The notes: generated from the letters alone by a model not told the origin. Numbered from the stretch's first letter, positions 47,608-60,557 are shown. The stretch is 64,000 nt of DNA from Stomorhina lunata (GCA_933228675.1 OW121740.1:2232001-2296000); one strand, 5' to 3'. Translations and numbers: made by a program.

Positions 47608-49743
47608 TATACCCATCATCAGAAAGAGATTGTCATTCCGTTTATAATTTCCTTAATATTGGCTCAAAAACCAAGATTGAAGTATATTCTGAATTCTTAT
47701 GAAATTCTAAGACGATTGAGCGATGTCCGTCTGTCCATCTGTCCGCCTGTCTATCTGTAGTCGGCACGATAAAACCTTAACGAAAGGATGTAGGTCTCTG
47801 AAATTTGCCACAAATATTCTTCATTTCTTGGAAAATTTTGGTATTGAAACCGGGCAAAATCGGTTCACATTTGACCATAGCTCCCGTATAATCTCGTCTA
47901 GGCTAATCGCTTATTTGCTAATAAATGACAAAATATAACAGCTATGATGACAAAATTTGGTATCTAGAAGTTTTACATTAGCGCTATTCAGCATATCGGT
48001 TCACATTTAACCATAGTTCCCGTACAAAGAACTAACGGAAACAGCCTAAATTCCACCTGAAAAACACTTAAATGCCAACAAATGATAAACTGTAATAGCT
48101 TTGTCCACTAAATTTAGCACAAGGAAGTCCTATGTGAATACCAGCCAGTGTCACAATCAGTCACCATTTGACCATAGCTCCCATATAAAAAACTTAAGGG
48201 AATTGTACAAATAATTAATTATTTTTGAATTATTTTATTTATTTTGTCCGATCAACACGCCACCTGTCGGACTTTGGTCATTCTAATTAATAAACCTTCG
48301 TCGGCTTATCCGCAACAACTTTGCTAAAGATTATAGCATGATTAAATGTACAGCTTACGATTAAATTGACTTTGAGTAATTTTCAGTAGCGCCACCTGTC
48401 GGAAATTATTCATACCTACTAAAAAGCCTTCGCCGGCTTATGCGCTACAATTTTGCTAAAGATCATAGCATGATCAAATGTACAGTTTAAGATTTAATTA
48501 ATTTTTAGTAATTTTCACTGGCGCCACCTGTCTGAAATTAGTCTTAAAAACTTAAAAACCTTCGTCGGCTTATCCGCAAGATATTCGCTAAAGAAGATTT
48601 TGAAGTTTACAATTCTATAAAGAACATACATACAGACAAACATTTATTTGTTTAAAAGGTATAACATTACTAATCTTTTCCCCTTTTTATCCCCAAATTT
48701 AAAAAGTTCTATATGCATATTTGGTACTTCTTTCGTACCAATTGAATTCGGTACATTTTATTAAAACGCAGTTAACATAATGTTCCTATTCATATTACCT
48801 CATGCGGTGTTAAGTTATAATTTTATCCCTTTTGACACTTTTTGGACCCCGAAATCAAAAAAGTACCAAAGACGTGATCATCTATTGATTGCAGGACAAA
48901 GTTCCTTTCTATATTCTTTAGTTCAAAAAAAAGAGTGGGTACCAAAAAAAACTATTTTCACCCTTTTTTACCCCCTTTCAGACATAGTTTCAAAAAAGTA
49001 CCAAATACCTGTACGCTTATTTTCATAGCTGCTTAAAACGTAATTTAAATTTTGTTTCTATACCTATTACTTAAGGAGATATAACGATTTCGATTTTTTC
49101 CCCTTTTTACCCGTTTTTACCCTCTTAGATCCAAAGGTTCCAAAAGTTCCTTCTTACTCGACCTATACATCAAAAAAGGTACCCACTGTCCAAATTTTAT
49201 CAAAATCGTTTTCGAGATAGCCATTCTATATATATATAGATATATATATACATACAATTATTGCTCGTTTAAGAATATAAGATAAGATAACATTCCCTTT
49301 CTTATACCTACAATTAAAAAGATTCGGAGGTACAAGCAGCACCAATGGCCAGACTTTATACGGTATTAGGAACTCCCAATAAAATATATGGACCTGTCGT
49401 ATTACTATCAACATGTTTATCCTAACTAAATATTAAGCTAAACGAAAAGTATTTAACAGACTATTAATGCTAAACTACACCAGTTTATGAGATTAAATTT
49501 TGTGCAAAGTAAATACTAGGGAAACCACTTACATACTTTTAAATGTTGAACTATAAAGCTCCTACAACCGAAATATTTTGCTAACAATACCAACTAGCGT
49601 AACAACTTTTTTCGAAGTTGATCCACATTTTGAATTAGCTGCACCCTCGTAGATATATGAGAGATATTTCTAAATTTAACACAACTTGATGGTGGGTATA
49701 TAAGTTTCGGCACAGTCGAATATAACACTCTTACTTGTTTTTT
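47608..49743 (+). mobile_element. INE-1-like family 2 element with ~1-kb internal insertion
   Basis: Starts TATACCCATCATCAGAAAGAG, has an extended (GTCY)n tract at 47725-47758 and the same body as the 21137 copy up to about 48200. The matching sequence resumes at 49290 and ends GGGTATATAAGTTTCGGCAC, AGTCGAATATAACACTCTTACTTGTTTTT. Between lies about 1 kb absent from the other copies, including a ~130-bp tandem repeat. Confidence 0.75.
48260..48600 (+). repeat. ~130-bp tandem repeat, about 2.6 units
   Basis: Units begin near 48260, 48390 and 48521, each with CGCCACCTGTCGGA (third copy TCTGA), then CCTTCG(T/C)CGGCTTAT(C/G)CGC, GCTAAAGAT, CATGAT(T/C)AAATGTACAG. The third is truncated after GCTAAAGAAG. 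It is GC-richer than its surroundings. Internal tandem repeats are known in DINE-1-type elements. Confidence 0.75.
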
Positions 49744-51289
49744 GTATGTAGTAGTAAGTGTAATTTTTTCATACGTATTTAGATATTTGCTGTTATTATT
49801 GTACAATATATTTGAATGTACAGGTGAAACATTATGCAAACATAAATTACAATTTTAGTTGCCGCAGTCTAATCAACATACGAAAGCATAGTCCAGAAAA
49901 TATATAAAGTGTCCCAGTATTTATATGAAAATCTATATTTTGGTAACTAATATTCTATTTTACCCCCTAAAAAAGTTTGTATCAAAATCTAAAAAATTTG
50001 AAACTTCTGGCTTTAAGTAAATAAAAGAGTCATGCTTTTGCAAAAATATACTGGGGCACTCTAAAAAACATATGTATGTTATGGTTTTTCTTGTTTTCGC
50101 ATTTTCACCTATTTTCTTTTGTGTTTGGCATTTATTACCAGCATTTTAAAGGGACAAATTTTAATAAAAATTTAAATTCGTTAAGGGCTTTGTTTCAGTT
50201 AGCCAACAGTATATTTGAAGTTAGTGATAGATTTAATGGAACTTCTACTATCATTATCTTTGCAAAACTTTACTTTATTTGTTTATATTTAAGAAAATTA
50301 AATAGTTGTTTTAGTTTATAAATATTTTATTTTATGTTGCAGTTTCGGTTGAGCTAAGTATTTTTGTTTATTAGAAAATACCATTAAAATTATTAAATTT
50401 GATTTTAGTGAGTCGGTTTATTTATTTTCTTTTCTAGACTTGCTCAGATTTTCTTCAAGTTGAGCATAATAGAAGTAAAGTTTTCTTTTTGGCTCCTCCT
50501 TGTTTGTATTAAAGTAGCATCTGAGGGGAAAGAAAGGAAAAGTGTAATATGGTAAGTATTACTTGGCTTTTATCATTTTTGCCATTTCCTTCCTTTATAG
50601 TCTTTTTGTATGTGTTTTCTCTTCTTAAGAAAAAATAAACATGCATAATAGAGCATCCTAAGTAAATGCAATTTTTCCCTTTTAAGTTTGAATGTGTTAT
50701 TTGGTATATTGGAGTTAGTGTTGGCAAACATTTTACTATCATGGGTACGAGTACTTTTATCAACAAAATACAAAGTACTCAATATTTTAAATTTGCTTAG
50801 AAAATAGTCTTCTATAGAAACAAAAAATTTTAATACCTACAGTATTTGTATCTTTTACTTCAAATATTGTCTTTTAGATTTGATATATCGGATTAACCTT
50901 GGATTTATATTTTGTGGAATCGTTTTATAATTCAATAAAAACAACAAATTCTTGCGTACCCACACAAAAGGTCAATAGTTACTCGGTATACATTATTCAA
51001 TAGTTTGCCATCACAAGTAACTAAAAGTATGTGTTTGTAAGATTTTTAGTGTTTTTTGCATACTTAAGTTAAAGTATACTTTAATAGAGAACTTGTTTTT
51101 CTTTTGGCAAAAGATGATGATGATACAAAGATGCAAGTGAAGACACTGAACTGAAGATACTTTCGGTAGCTAACTATGAGCAATATGATTTACATGTACA
51201 ACAAAACTGAATAAGGCACAATGGGTTAAATTTGTAAATAAATTTATAGTTTTAAATAATGAAAAATATTAAAATTTTATTTATGAAGT
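49744..51289. other. Non-coding stretch, nothing recognised
   Basis: Only short open frames, partly overlapping on the minus strand near 50509-50782, without motifs. Confidence 0.55.
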
Positions 51290-51780
51290 AATTATTTTTT
51301 TTTTATAGAAAATATTTAGTTAAAATTATTTTGCTGTAAAAATTAAAAAAATTTTCGGTTAAAATATTTTCCTGTGAAAATTTTCTATAGAAAAACTTTT
51401 GACAAAGAAAAAAAAAAATTCTGTAGAAAAAATTTCGATAAAAATTTTTTTCTAAACAAAAATTTTCGATTAAAATATTTTTCTGTAGAAAAGTTTTCTA
51501 AAAAATTGTTTATGTTTTTTCTATAGAAAAATTTTCAAAAATTTTTCTATAAAAAATTGTTTTATCAAACATTTTTCTATAAAATATTTGTTTATCAAAC
51601 ATTTTTTGAAAATTTTTCTACCGAAAAATATTTTAATTGAAATTTTTTTTAGAAAAAAGTTTTTATTGAAAATTTTTCGACAAAAAATTAAAAAAAAAAA
51701 AATTTTGATACAAAAATATTGTTTTTTTTTTAATTTTTACAGAAAAATATTTTTATCTAAAAATTTTTCCAAATAAAATT
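51290..51780. repeat. Degenerate palindromic minisatellite array F
   Basis: Units around AAAATTTTTCTATAGAAAAA with ATCG/ATCAAA spacers, like array B but strongly diverged. An INE-1-like element follows within a few bases. Confidence 0.75.
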
Positions 51781-51790
51781 ATTTAATTAA

Positions 51791-52474
51791 TCAATAGACT
51801 TAGAATCACTTTCTGAGTCGATTTAGCGATGTCAGTCCGTCAGTCCGTCCGTCCGTCTGGACGGCTGGCTGGACCCCCATTCAAACAATGTAATCAAAGT
51901 ACAGGTCGCAATTCTAAAGATAATTTGATGAAATTTGGCACAGATCATTTTTTTGATAGTGGGACCATGACTATTGAAATTTGTCAAAGTCGGTCCATTA
52001 TTTATGGTACCTCCCATAGGTCCCACTTCCCGAAATTGATATTTTACCACAAAAATCAATATTTTTTCATGAAATTTAAAATATATACTGCTTATGTAAA
52101 CCAAAATCACTACCAAATTTCGTTGAAACCGGTCCACATTTGACCATAGCTTCCATACAAACTCTTACGTCAAAACGCACTAAATGACAAAAATCAGTAA
52201 AACGCTCGTAATCTGAAGATAATGAGAATTTTGAGTTTATTTTTTCCATACATAATGTTTGTAAAAACTGTAATCAATTTGCCAAATTTCTAGATGATCG
52301 GTTCACATTTGACCCTAGCTTTCATATAAGTCAAAATGACGGAAACATCCACATCCACACAATGCAACGCATTTATGGGGGTATCCGCTGAGTGTTGGTA
52401 TAATTAAAAAAAAAGTGGTGAAGGGTATTGTATAATCGGGCTTGACCGACTATAGCACTTTCTTACTTGTTTTT
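51791..52474 (+). mobile_element. INE-1-like family 1 element, 5'-truncated
   Basis: Begins at the internal ACTTAGAATCACTTTCTGAG motif, with (GTCY)n at 51832-51865, and ends in GCTTGACCGAC (left arm of the hairpin decayed to ATCGG), then TATAGCACTTTCTTACTTGTTTTT. It lies directly after a palindromic minisatellite. Confidence 0.75.
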
Positions 52475-55040
52475 ATCTAAAATATAAAAAAAAAATTAGA
52501 ATCTAGATGGATATATCAGTCAGTTGGGATATATTCAAGTTCTTAATCTATGTTATTATGATGCAATACACAGACTATTATGTGTCAAAATTACAAAAAA
52601 AAATTAAAATTACCATAAAATTATATGATATAAGCTGAGAATGTGATATACCTCATTACCTGCACATTTTCTAAGATCATTTATATCGTTTATATTAGGA
52701 TTTAAAATATTTTCCCAGTTTTTTAGCTTTTTTCTCAAATAGATTAGGGGATGCACAACAACAAATAAGTATACCACAATACCCGCACCTCCTTTATGTT
52801 ATTATAACAAATTTGTACTTGGTAAAGATAGAAGGCCAATGCACGCGGCAAGCGGCTGAGGGCGGCAATCAGCTGTTTTTTGATTTGTCAAATTTGAAGC
52901 GGCAATGGAAAAAAGTAGAACTTTGTTCTATTTTTCCGCGCGGCAGATTTTTTTCAGTGCTGCCAGATTTAATTATATCCTACTCAAATATATTTTTATA
53001 CGAATATTTTTGTAAACATATGCACATTTTATGTACTGGCAATACTACGACCGCTCGCAGCCGCATGCAGCGTGTATTGGCCTTGTACCTTAAAAACTAA
53101 GCAAAAATTCTTACTACCTTTTGATTTAAGAGCGTTTTTGTGACTTTAGATGTAGGAACTAATTTGGCCGTACTTTGCCAATAAAAAAGAGTTAAAATAA
53201 TAAATGCTAAATTTATTTTAATCAAATCATACTTATATTTAAATATTTTTCTAGATTTTTATAAATTTTGTGCCACAGTGCAATATTTCTAATAGCTAAG
53301 AAATTGAAATTCATATAAATGTTTCGAGCATTTTGTTTGTTTACACTAATACTTCTCTAAAGATTTATTTTTTTTTTATATTTTGGAAATTTTCTTCTCT
53401 GATTACACATTGAATTGAGGTTGTCTTATCAGCCAGTTAGTCAGTCAATAGACTATTTTATCTAGTAGTAGTTAGTAATTTGCAGCAGTTTTTTACTTGT
53501 GGCTAAATTTACATTTTCGTTGAAAAGGAAAGACGGATGTTATTACTTATGTATCTCTTAAGGAAATTATGTGAAAATCTAAGAATAACCTTTTTCAGTT
53601 GTTGTTGGCGGTAGGATAATCAACCACAAATGTTCTTAAGAAAGACTTTTAAAAACCGGATTGTTAACAAAATATGAAGTAACAATATTTTTATAGCCAT
53701 GTTTATGAATAGCTTTTATGTTTCTAGCTTTGAAAATTAAAAGCTCTATTTATTTATATATTTTTAGAAATAAGTAAATTTGGCCAAAGGTATAAAACTA
53801 TAATACTTTTACTAACATTTAGATCTGATGAAATGTAAACTCTAGTCAGACTTTATTGAAAATGTAATACAAAAAAAAAAAAAAAATGCTGCTGGTATAG
53901 CCGCCGAAAACAGAAAAATTTACTGTTTGTTTAGCTATTTTCATAGTCAGTTTGCCAAAATGGTAATGGAGCATTTCCATTACGTTTATTTTTGTTGGTA
54001 CTTGGGTGAAGTATTTATTTATTTTTATCTGCAATACAAAGTAAAATATCTGCTACAAGTTGTAAATGCTTAAACCAATGCAAAACAATAGGAAAATATT
54101 GTTTTCCAAACAAAATGAGCCTCTAAATTGTTTTTTTTATCCACTGGCAGAAGTTTGTTAGTTTAATGTTGCATTTAATATCAATGGATGAATGGATGGA
54201 TGAATGGTTGGATAGACGGATGAATATATGCATTTTTTAGTATTAATGGTCGAATCGCTTTTTGGCTGTTGGCTCAAAAGTTTGAGTGATGGGTTATTGA
54301 AACTTCTAGTTATCTTAAAAAAAATCATTTTACTGAAATATAATGGCCAAAAAACTGTTTTTTGCTTAACAAAGAAATATCGAATAATAACTAATATTAA
54401 GTTAATAAATATTTTTTTTTTAATTTAGGTTTTCTAACTCCTAATAACTGCAATAATGTAATATGTAATTTCAAAGTAATTTTTGAATAATGTGCAAATT
54501 GTGTTAAAATATTTGCTTTTAGGATTTCATTATCAAAATTCAAAAGAAAAAACTTATTTAAAAGTTAAAATATGCATGAATATAATCTTCTGGATATGAG
54601 AACATCTTTTATTTCCTAAAACAAATTGTAAACTTTTCGAAATCTACAAAATGTAAAAGTTCTAAACTTATGCTGTTTTGTATTAGTAATTTGGGTGAAT
54701 AATTGTATGAGTTAAATATGTTACAGTAGAATCCCGATAAATTGATAACTGTACATATCAGAAGTTTTTATATACTAGTATTAAAGAAAATATCAAATAA
54801 GTTATTGTCTATTATATAATTCATTTAACCAAAAATTTCTACTCAATTGATTACGAATTATTAACATTTTACTGTACTTTTTTATAGAAGCTTCCATAAA
54901 TTTAAAACTATGTTGCCATATAAATTGGTTGTGCAATTTCCATGTAATGTTCAATTTTTGCACAATAGGAAATAATGATCATCTGGAAAAGTATTATTTA
55001 AAGGTAGAGAATTTTATTTAATCAAAGATCTAGCAAATAT
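52475..55040. other. Non-coding stretch with a GC-rich patch and GGAT microsatellite
   Basis: The patch 52830-53065 is GC-rich for this window (GCACGCGGCAAGCGGC, CCGCGCGGCAG, CTCGCAGCCGCATGCAGCG) and carries a 95-codon frame with no recognisable domain. A GGAT/GAAT run lies at 54182-54230. No gene can be supported. Confidence 0.5.
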
Positions 55041-55041
55041 G

Positions 55042-55350
55042 TATTATAAAAAATTTTTGAAATTTTTGAAATAAATAAAAAAAAAATAAAATTTTAATGT
55101 TGAACAAAAATATTAATCAAAAATTAAAAAAAATAAAAAAAATTCAACTAAAGTTTTGTTAGTCACGATTTTTTCATAATATTTATAACAAAATTATAAA
55201 AAAATTTTGAAATTTTTGAAATAAATGAATGATTGTATCAAAAAAATTTTAATGTTGGACAAAAATATTAATGAAAAATTAAAAACAATAAAAAAATAAA
55301 TTCAACTAAAGTTTTGTTAGTAACGATTTTTCATAATATTTATAACAAAA
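55042..55350 (+). repeat. ~150-bp tandem duplication
   Basis: Two AT-rich units, each containing TTTTGAAATTTTTGAAATAA, TTTTAATGTTG(A/G)ACAAAAAT and AATTCAACTAAAGTTTTGTT, then AGT(C/A)ACGATTTTT.. They are about 150 bp apart with small indels. Confidence 0.75.
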
Positions 55351-55633
55351 ATCTGTAAAAAAAAAATTTATAAAGAATATTATAAAAATTTTAACATCAA
55401 AAAAATCTTTGCATATCAGAAAAATTTGTATAAAAAATTTGTATATCAAAAAATGTTATATAACAAATTTGTGCTTAAAAAGTTTTCTATTAAAATATAA
55501 GTTAAAAAATATTTTCTTGCCGAACAATTTAGTATAATTATTTGTAATTAATTAATTAATTTTGTAAACAAAAAAATTTATTAAAAAGGTTTGTCAAAAA
55601 AAATGTTTAAAAGGTTTTTCAAAAATTTTGAGA

Positions 55634-55853
55634 GATCAAACATTTAATTAAAAAGTTTTACTGTAGTGTATTGCACTAAGATCCCAAATTATTACAATAT
55701 AGATATATCAACATAAAGCGAATATTATCATCTAAACAGAAACACACAACATTTTTATCAGTTTTATCTTTTCGTCATTTCCCACACTTTTGCTGTTGCT
55801 TTTTTGGCGACTAAGACAAAAATTTTTTATGAATCCCCTTTATAGCACTTTTC
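55634..55853 (-). repeat. Copy of the hammerhead-bearing repeat with internal deletion
   Basis: On the minus strand it matches the unit from the CCCCTTTATAGCACTTTT block (near 28050) through GTTGATAT (near 28176). It then jumps at about 55698 directly to the AATTTGGGATCTTAGTGCAATA block near 28390. The deletion removes about 200 bp including the ribozyme. It abuts the foldback element at 55862. Confidence 0.75.
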
Positions 55854-55861
55854 TATAAAGA

Positions 55862-56357
55862 GATTCTATAGGCTCCAAAAGGTGGGCATTTTTGTGAAAA
55901 ATTGACAACTTTTACGACTCACTAACAGGATTTTAATTTTTCTTTTGGATTATCGAATAAAATGTATATATTTTGCTTTCTCAAGGATCTTTACTATGAA
56001 AATTGTATTTTATTCTTGAATATCCTGAAAAAGGGTATAACTGGTCAACAAAGTTGACTTTATTTAGTAAAAATTTCGTTATGGGCTAACCACTGTAAAG
56101 TTACAACGATTTTTCTTTATCAACTTACAAATTAAAAGAACGCTTTTCAGGATATTCAAAGATAAAGGACATTTTTAATGGTAACGATCCTTCAGAAAAA
56201 ATAATAGATACATTTTTCCATAATAAGAATAAAAATTTTTCCAACGACGTTAAATTTATTAAAATCTAAAAACGCTTTCAGAAGTTATTGAGTCATAAAC
56301 ATTGCTAACTTTTAACGAAAATACCCGAGACGTCCAACTATGAGAGCCTGTATAATC
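55862..56357. mobile_element. Long-armed foldback element (~496 bp)
   Basis: The two halves are diverged inverted copies over roughly 150 bp each. The end GATTCTATAGGCTC (55862-55875) mirrors the right end, which reads inward GATTATACAGGCTC (56357-56344). The inner parts around AAGGATC and GAATATCCTGAAAA (55984-56030 and 56150-56206) also mirror each other. It is non-coding. A transcript would fold into a long imperfect hairpin. Exact ends and target duplication are uncertain. Confidence 0.75.
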
Positions 56358-56521
56358 TATACCATATAAGGTAGGGAAATTATTTTAACGCTGTGATTCC
56401 GCTACTAAGAGAAGTATATACGACCAAAATCTTAGCAGTATCCATGCTGGTCACTTTATGGAGTGAGACGAAAAATTTTGGAATTATTCTATTTAATTGC
56501 AAAATATTAAAAATAATAAAT

Positions 56522-57235
56522 AAGTAAGAAAGTGCTACAGTCGGTCAAGCCCGACTATATGATACCCTTCACCACTAAGGTCAAAGATGTTCTTTTTACT
56601 GTACGAGTATAAAGACAAATATTTGCAAAATTTTTCATACAAACATTTTCTCAGAACTTATATATTTAAGCCGTTTCCATCATTTGGACTTATATAACAG
56701 CTAGGGTCAAATGTGGACCGATTATTTCGAAATTTGGCAAATTCATTACAGTTGTTACAAGAATTATGTTTGCAAAAAATAAACTTAAAATTATCATTAT
56801 CTTCAGATTTACAAGCGTTTTAGTGAGTGTTATCTCATTTAGTGCGTTTTAACACATAAGTTTGTATGGAAGCTACGGTCAAATGTGGACCGATTTAAAA
56901 AACTTATTACAGTGATTTTAATTTACGTTCGTTTACGTTACGTTTGCTTTAAATTTCATGCAAAAATATTGATATTTGTGGCCAATATATCAATATATCA
57001 AGTGGGACCTATGGGAGGTACCATAAATAATGGACCGATTTTGACGAATTTTGACGAGTCAATAGCCATGGTCCTACTAGCATAAAAATTATTTGCGCCA
57101 AATTTCATCAAATTATCTTTAGAATTGCGACCTGTACTTTGATTACATGGTTTACATGGGGGTCCAGCCAGCCAGACGTACCGACGGACTGACATCGCTA
57201 AATCGACTCAGAAAGTGATTCTAAGTCTATTGGAT
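56522..57235 (-). mobile_element. INE-1-like family 1 element, 5'-truncated
   Basis: Minus-strand copy. At its left edge AAGTAAGAAAGTGCTACAG, TCGGTCAAGCCCGA is the 3' hairpin and end. At its right edge it stops at the AATAGACTTAGAATCAC motif, the same truncation point as the 51791 copy. (GTCY)n is reduced. Confidence 0.75.
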
Positions 57236-58030
57236 AGGAGAAAAATCAAAAATATACATTTTTGATATTTTTTCATGTAAACCTTTTTAAGTTTTTTTAT
57301 GCCGGTAAATTAACTAATCAATTTCCTTGAGTCTATGTAAAAATGTGAATACAGTAAAGAAACTTATTTTTTTAAATCTCCTAACGCACAACAAAATGTA
57401 CAAAAAGGCAGAAAAGTAAAATAAAATACTGAACACTGAATACTTATAAAGTTAAAACATACAAATACTCATGCAACAAATTGAAACTGAACACATTGGA
57501 GTAGAAGAGTTCATGTAAATATAATCAGTTCAATACATTGTGGCATCTACAAAAAAAGGAAAACAAAAATTTGAGCATAAAGTACAACCAATATACGAGT
57601 ACAATAGTTAAACAGAACAAAGAAAAGTTTTTGAAAAAAAGTTGAAAAAAAATATAAAAATTTAGTTTAAACAGCATTTTATTTAAATAAAGAAATATAT
57701 TTACTGTTCTGTACTATTCTGGTAAAATGTTCAAAGATGTGCATATGGATGTATGGATGGATGGATGAATGGATGCGTATAGAAAGAATGTAACTTGTGT
57801 AGTCGTAGTTACTTATATCTCGCGTGTATTGTTAAGAAAAAGTATTTTGTTGTATTGCATTTTTCACAAAACAGGGAAATATCGAAGGAATTTGTATAAT
57901 TCAATGTTCTAATCAAATCGCATAAAACCCAAAACGAGAGGGAAAAATGGATGAAATGATAGAAATAAATAAAATAGACAAACAAAGTACAAAATGGTAA
58001 TAGAGCAGAGAGATACTAAAACGAATAAAA
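57236..58030. other. Non-coding stretch with GGAT microsatellite
   Basis: A short ATGGATGGATGGATGAATGG run lies at 57750-57775. Otherwise nothing recognised. Confidence 0.55.
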
Positions 58031-58819
58031 AAACAAGTAAGAAAGTGCTATAGTCGGTCATGCCCGACCATACGATACCCTTCATCACTAAGGTCGAAGG
58101 TGTTCTTTTTCCTGTATAAAGACAATTATTTGCTAAATTTTGTCATCATACAAACATATTCTCAAAACTTACACATTTAGGATGTTTCCGCCATTTGGAC
58201 TTATATGAGAGCTAGGGTCAAATGTGGACCGACTATTATGAAATTTGGCAAATTGATTACTGTTGCTACAAAAATTATGTATGCAAAAATAAACTTAAAA
58301 TTGTCATTATCTTCGGATTTACGAGCGTCTTAGTGAATTTTGTCTTATTTAGTGCGTTTTGAGAAAATAATTTGTATGGGAGCTATGGTCAAATGTGGAC
58401 CGATTTGGTACAGTGATTTAGGTTAACATAAGCAGTAGTTGTTTTAAATTTCATGAAAAAATATTGATTTTTGTGGCCAATATATCAATTCCAAGAAGTG
58501 GGACCTATGGGAGGTACCATAAATAATGGACCGATTTCGACGAATTTCAATAGCCATGGTCCTATTATCAAAAAAATTACCTGTGCTAAATTTCATCAGA
58601 TTATCTTTAAAATTGCGACCTGTAGTTTGATAACAAAGTTTACATGGGGGTCCAGCCAGCCAGACGGACGGACGGACGGACATCGCTAAATCGACTCAGA
58701 AAGTGATTTTAAGCCTATTGGTATACTAAAAGGTGGGTCTAAGACAAATATTTCTATGCGTTACATACATCAGCACAAACTTATAATACCCTTTCCACCT
58801 ATGGTGGTGAAGGGTATAA
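58031..58819 (-). mobile_element. INE-1-like family 1 element, full length
   Basis: Complete on the minus strand: starts TATACCCTTCACCACCATAGG (58818 downward), has (GTCY)n at 58661-58682, and ends with the GTCGGGCATGACCGAC hairpin, then TATAGCACTTTCTTACTTGTTTTT. It is the best full-length example with the 6690 copy. Confidence 0.8.
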
Positions 58820-60557
58820 AAACTTGTATAAATTAAAATCTAAGTGTGAGAGTATGAATTTGGAAATTTCTCTGTAGCTGTATCTACATTTTTAACTTGA
58901 TGTTACTAAGTTGCAACAATTTATTTTCTAAATTTACACAATCAACTGAACCACAATGCAGTTCACACAATTATATTATCAGAGATACACATGACATATA
59001 CACACGTACAAATACATACATATATTAGTATTAAAAACACTTATGTACTTATCTATACTTTTATTTTATCAAGGACTTTAAGTAAAAATGCTGTTAAATT
59101 TACATACATTCAACTATTCATTTGTTGCATTTGCAACATCTAAAGATTTGTATTTGTTCATATAAGTAACAATTGAATTGAAGCAATAAAATGAAAAAAA
59201 CTGAGTGTATGTATATACATTTTTAGCAACAAAGTGCTAAAATTTATATTTTACATTCTCCTTTGACATGTAGTTTTTTCACAGTTTCTTCTTTTTTTCT
59301 TTAAAATTGTTAAAAATAAAGCAGTTTTTTTTTGCCACTTTTCTTCATAAATTGTAAGAATGTCAAAGCATTTATTTGCTACTATTATTATATATATATA
59401 CTTTTGATATATAGAGAATTGCAAATATTTAACTACTTTAAAGAACATCTTGTAAACATGAATCTATAAAAAGTGGTTTTTGTAGACAAAACCTAACTTT
59501 TTTCTTGAGTAATATACAAAATAAAAACTAAGTTTTATGTAAAAACTGGGTTTTGGTGTACAAGCCGAATTTTTAAACAAGCAACAAAACCCAGCAAAAC
59601 TTTAGTAATGGCAAGTACTCTGGTAACTGGTAACCTTGTAATGACTACAACATACCCTCCGAATAACTAATAAGTTATTACAGAAGTACTTATTTGTAAT
59701 TAAAATGGTAATTTGATCTGAATGGCCCCGAATCAAATCCCACCAAGACCAACAATTTTGTTTTATTAAAAAAAGTATTTTTAAATGATTTTTGAATTTT
59801 AAGAACTTAAAAAATTGAAAAACTTACTCATGGTAAAGAAAAAATGCCATCATGAGTCAATTTTGATTATGTAGGGTATGTTTTATACCAAACACGGTTC
59901 TGATTGGTCTTAACTTGGAAAGCCCAGACATATCTTGGTCATCCTTTATCTCAACTACTGACCTCCTCCTCGTGTTATCAAACGGGGAACAAGTTTAACA
60001 CCCCTTAATGTAGTGAGCTAATATGTACGGAGAGTTGTTCCATAAGATCGATAAACGACGGCTAGGACGACGGGCTAGGAACCCACTCTTGGAAAAAACA
60101 ATTAATATAAAGAGGAAAATATCAGAATAAAAATGTCGCACCACCTAATGTTAGAAGAGGAATTCCGAAACTTCAATGAAAAGAGAAAATAGAGGAACAT
60201 TTTTCAAAGCTTGGCCTATAAAATTGAAGAATATCTGCATAAGATCGAAATCCATGGAATTCTAAAATATGCTCGAACTTTGACCTTATCAGGTTATAAC
60301 TATAGGCCATTAAAGTAAGTAAGAGTCAATGTTATATAAAAAGTTATACGAAAAGGAAGATTTAAATTGTTTAAGTTTGAAAATAATTTTTACTGTTTAT
60401 TAAATACATTAAACATTTACAAAAAACCATATAGAAATATTTTTCCAAAAATTACAACAAAATAAAAAAAGCAGTGAAAACAAAGTTATTGTCACATGAT
60501 TTTGGATCTAAAAATAAAAATTGTATATATTAATTATAAGCTACTAAGTTTTCAACA
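58820..60557. other. Non-coding; possible retroposon remnant at 59.9-60.3 kb
   Basis: 59930-60320 is more GC-rich than its flanks and ends in GCCATTAAAGTAAGTAAGAG, a tail type seen in LINE-like insertions. No coding frame or target duplication could be established. Confidence 0.35.

Noticed and set aside
51829..52143. Open frames on both strands starting with SVRPS-type residues (also 6722-7033, 47723-47938, 56885-57195, 58444-58689)
   Set aside because: They come from the (GTCY)n tract and conserved body of INE-1-like elements, occur in either strand, and end at random points.
52813..53100. 95-codon frame through the GC-rich patch
   Set aside because: No domain, no codon pattern and no conserved motif that I can recognise; recorded only as a GC-rich patch.
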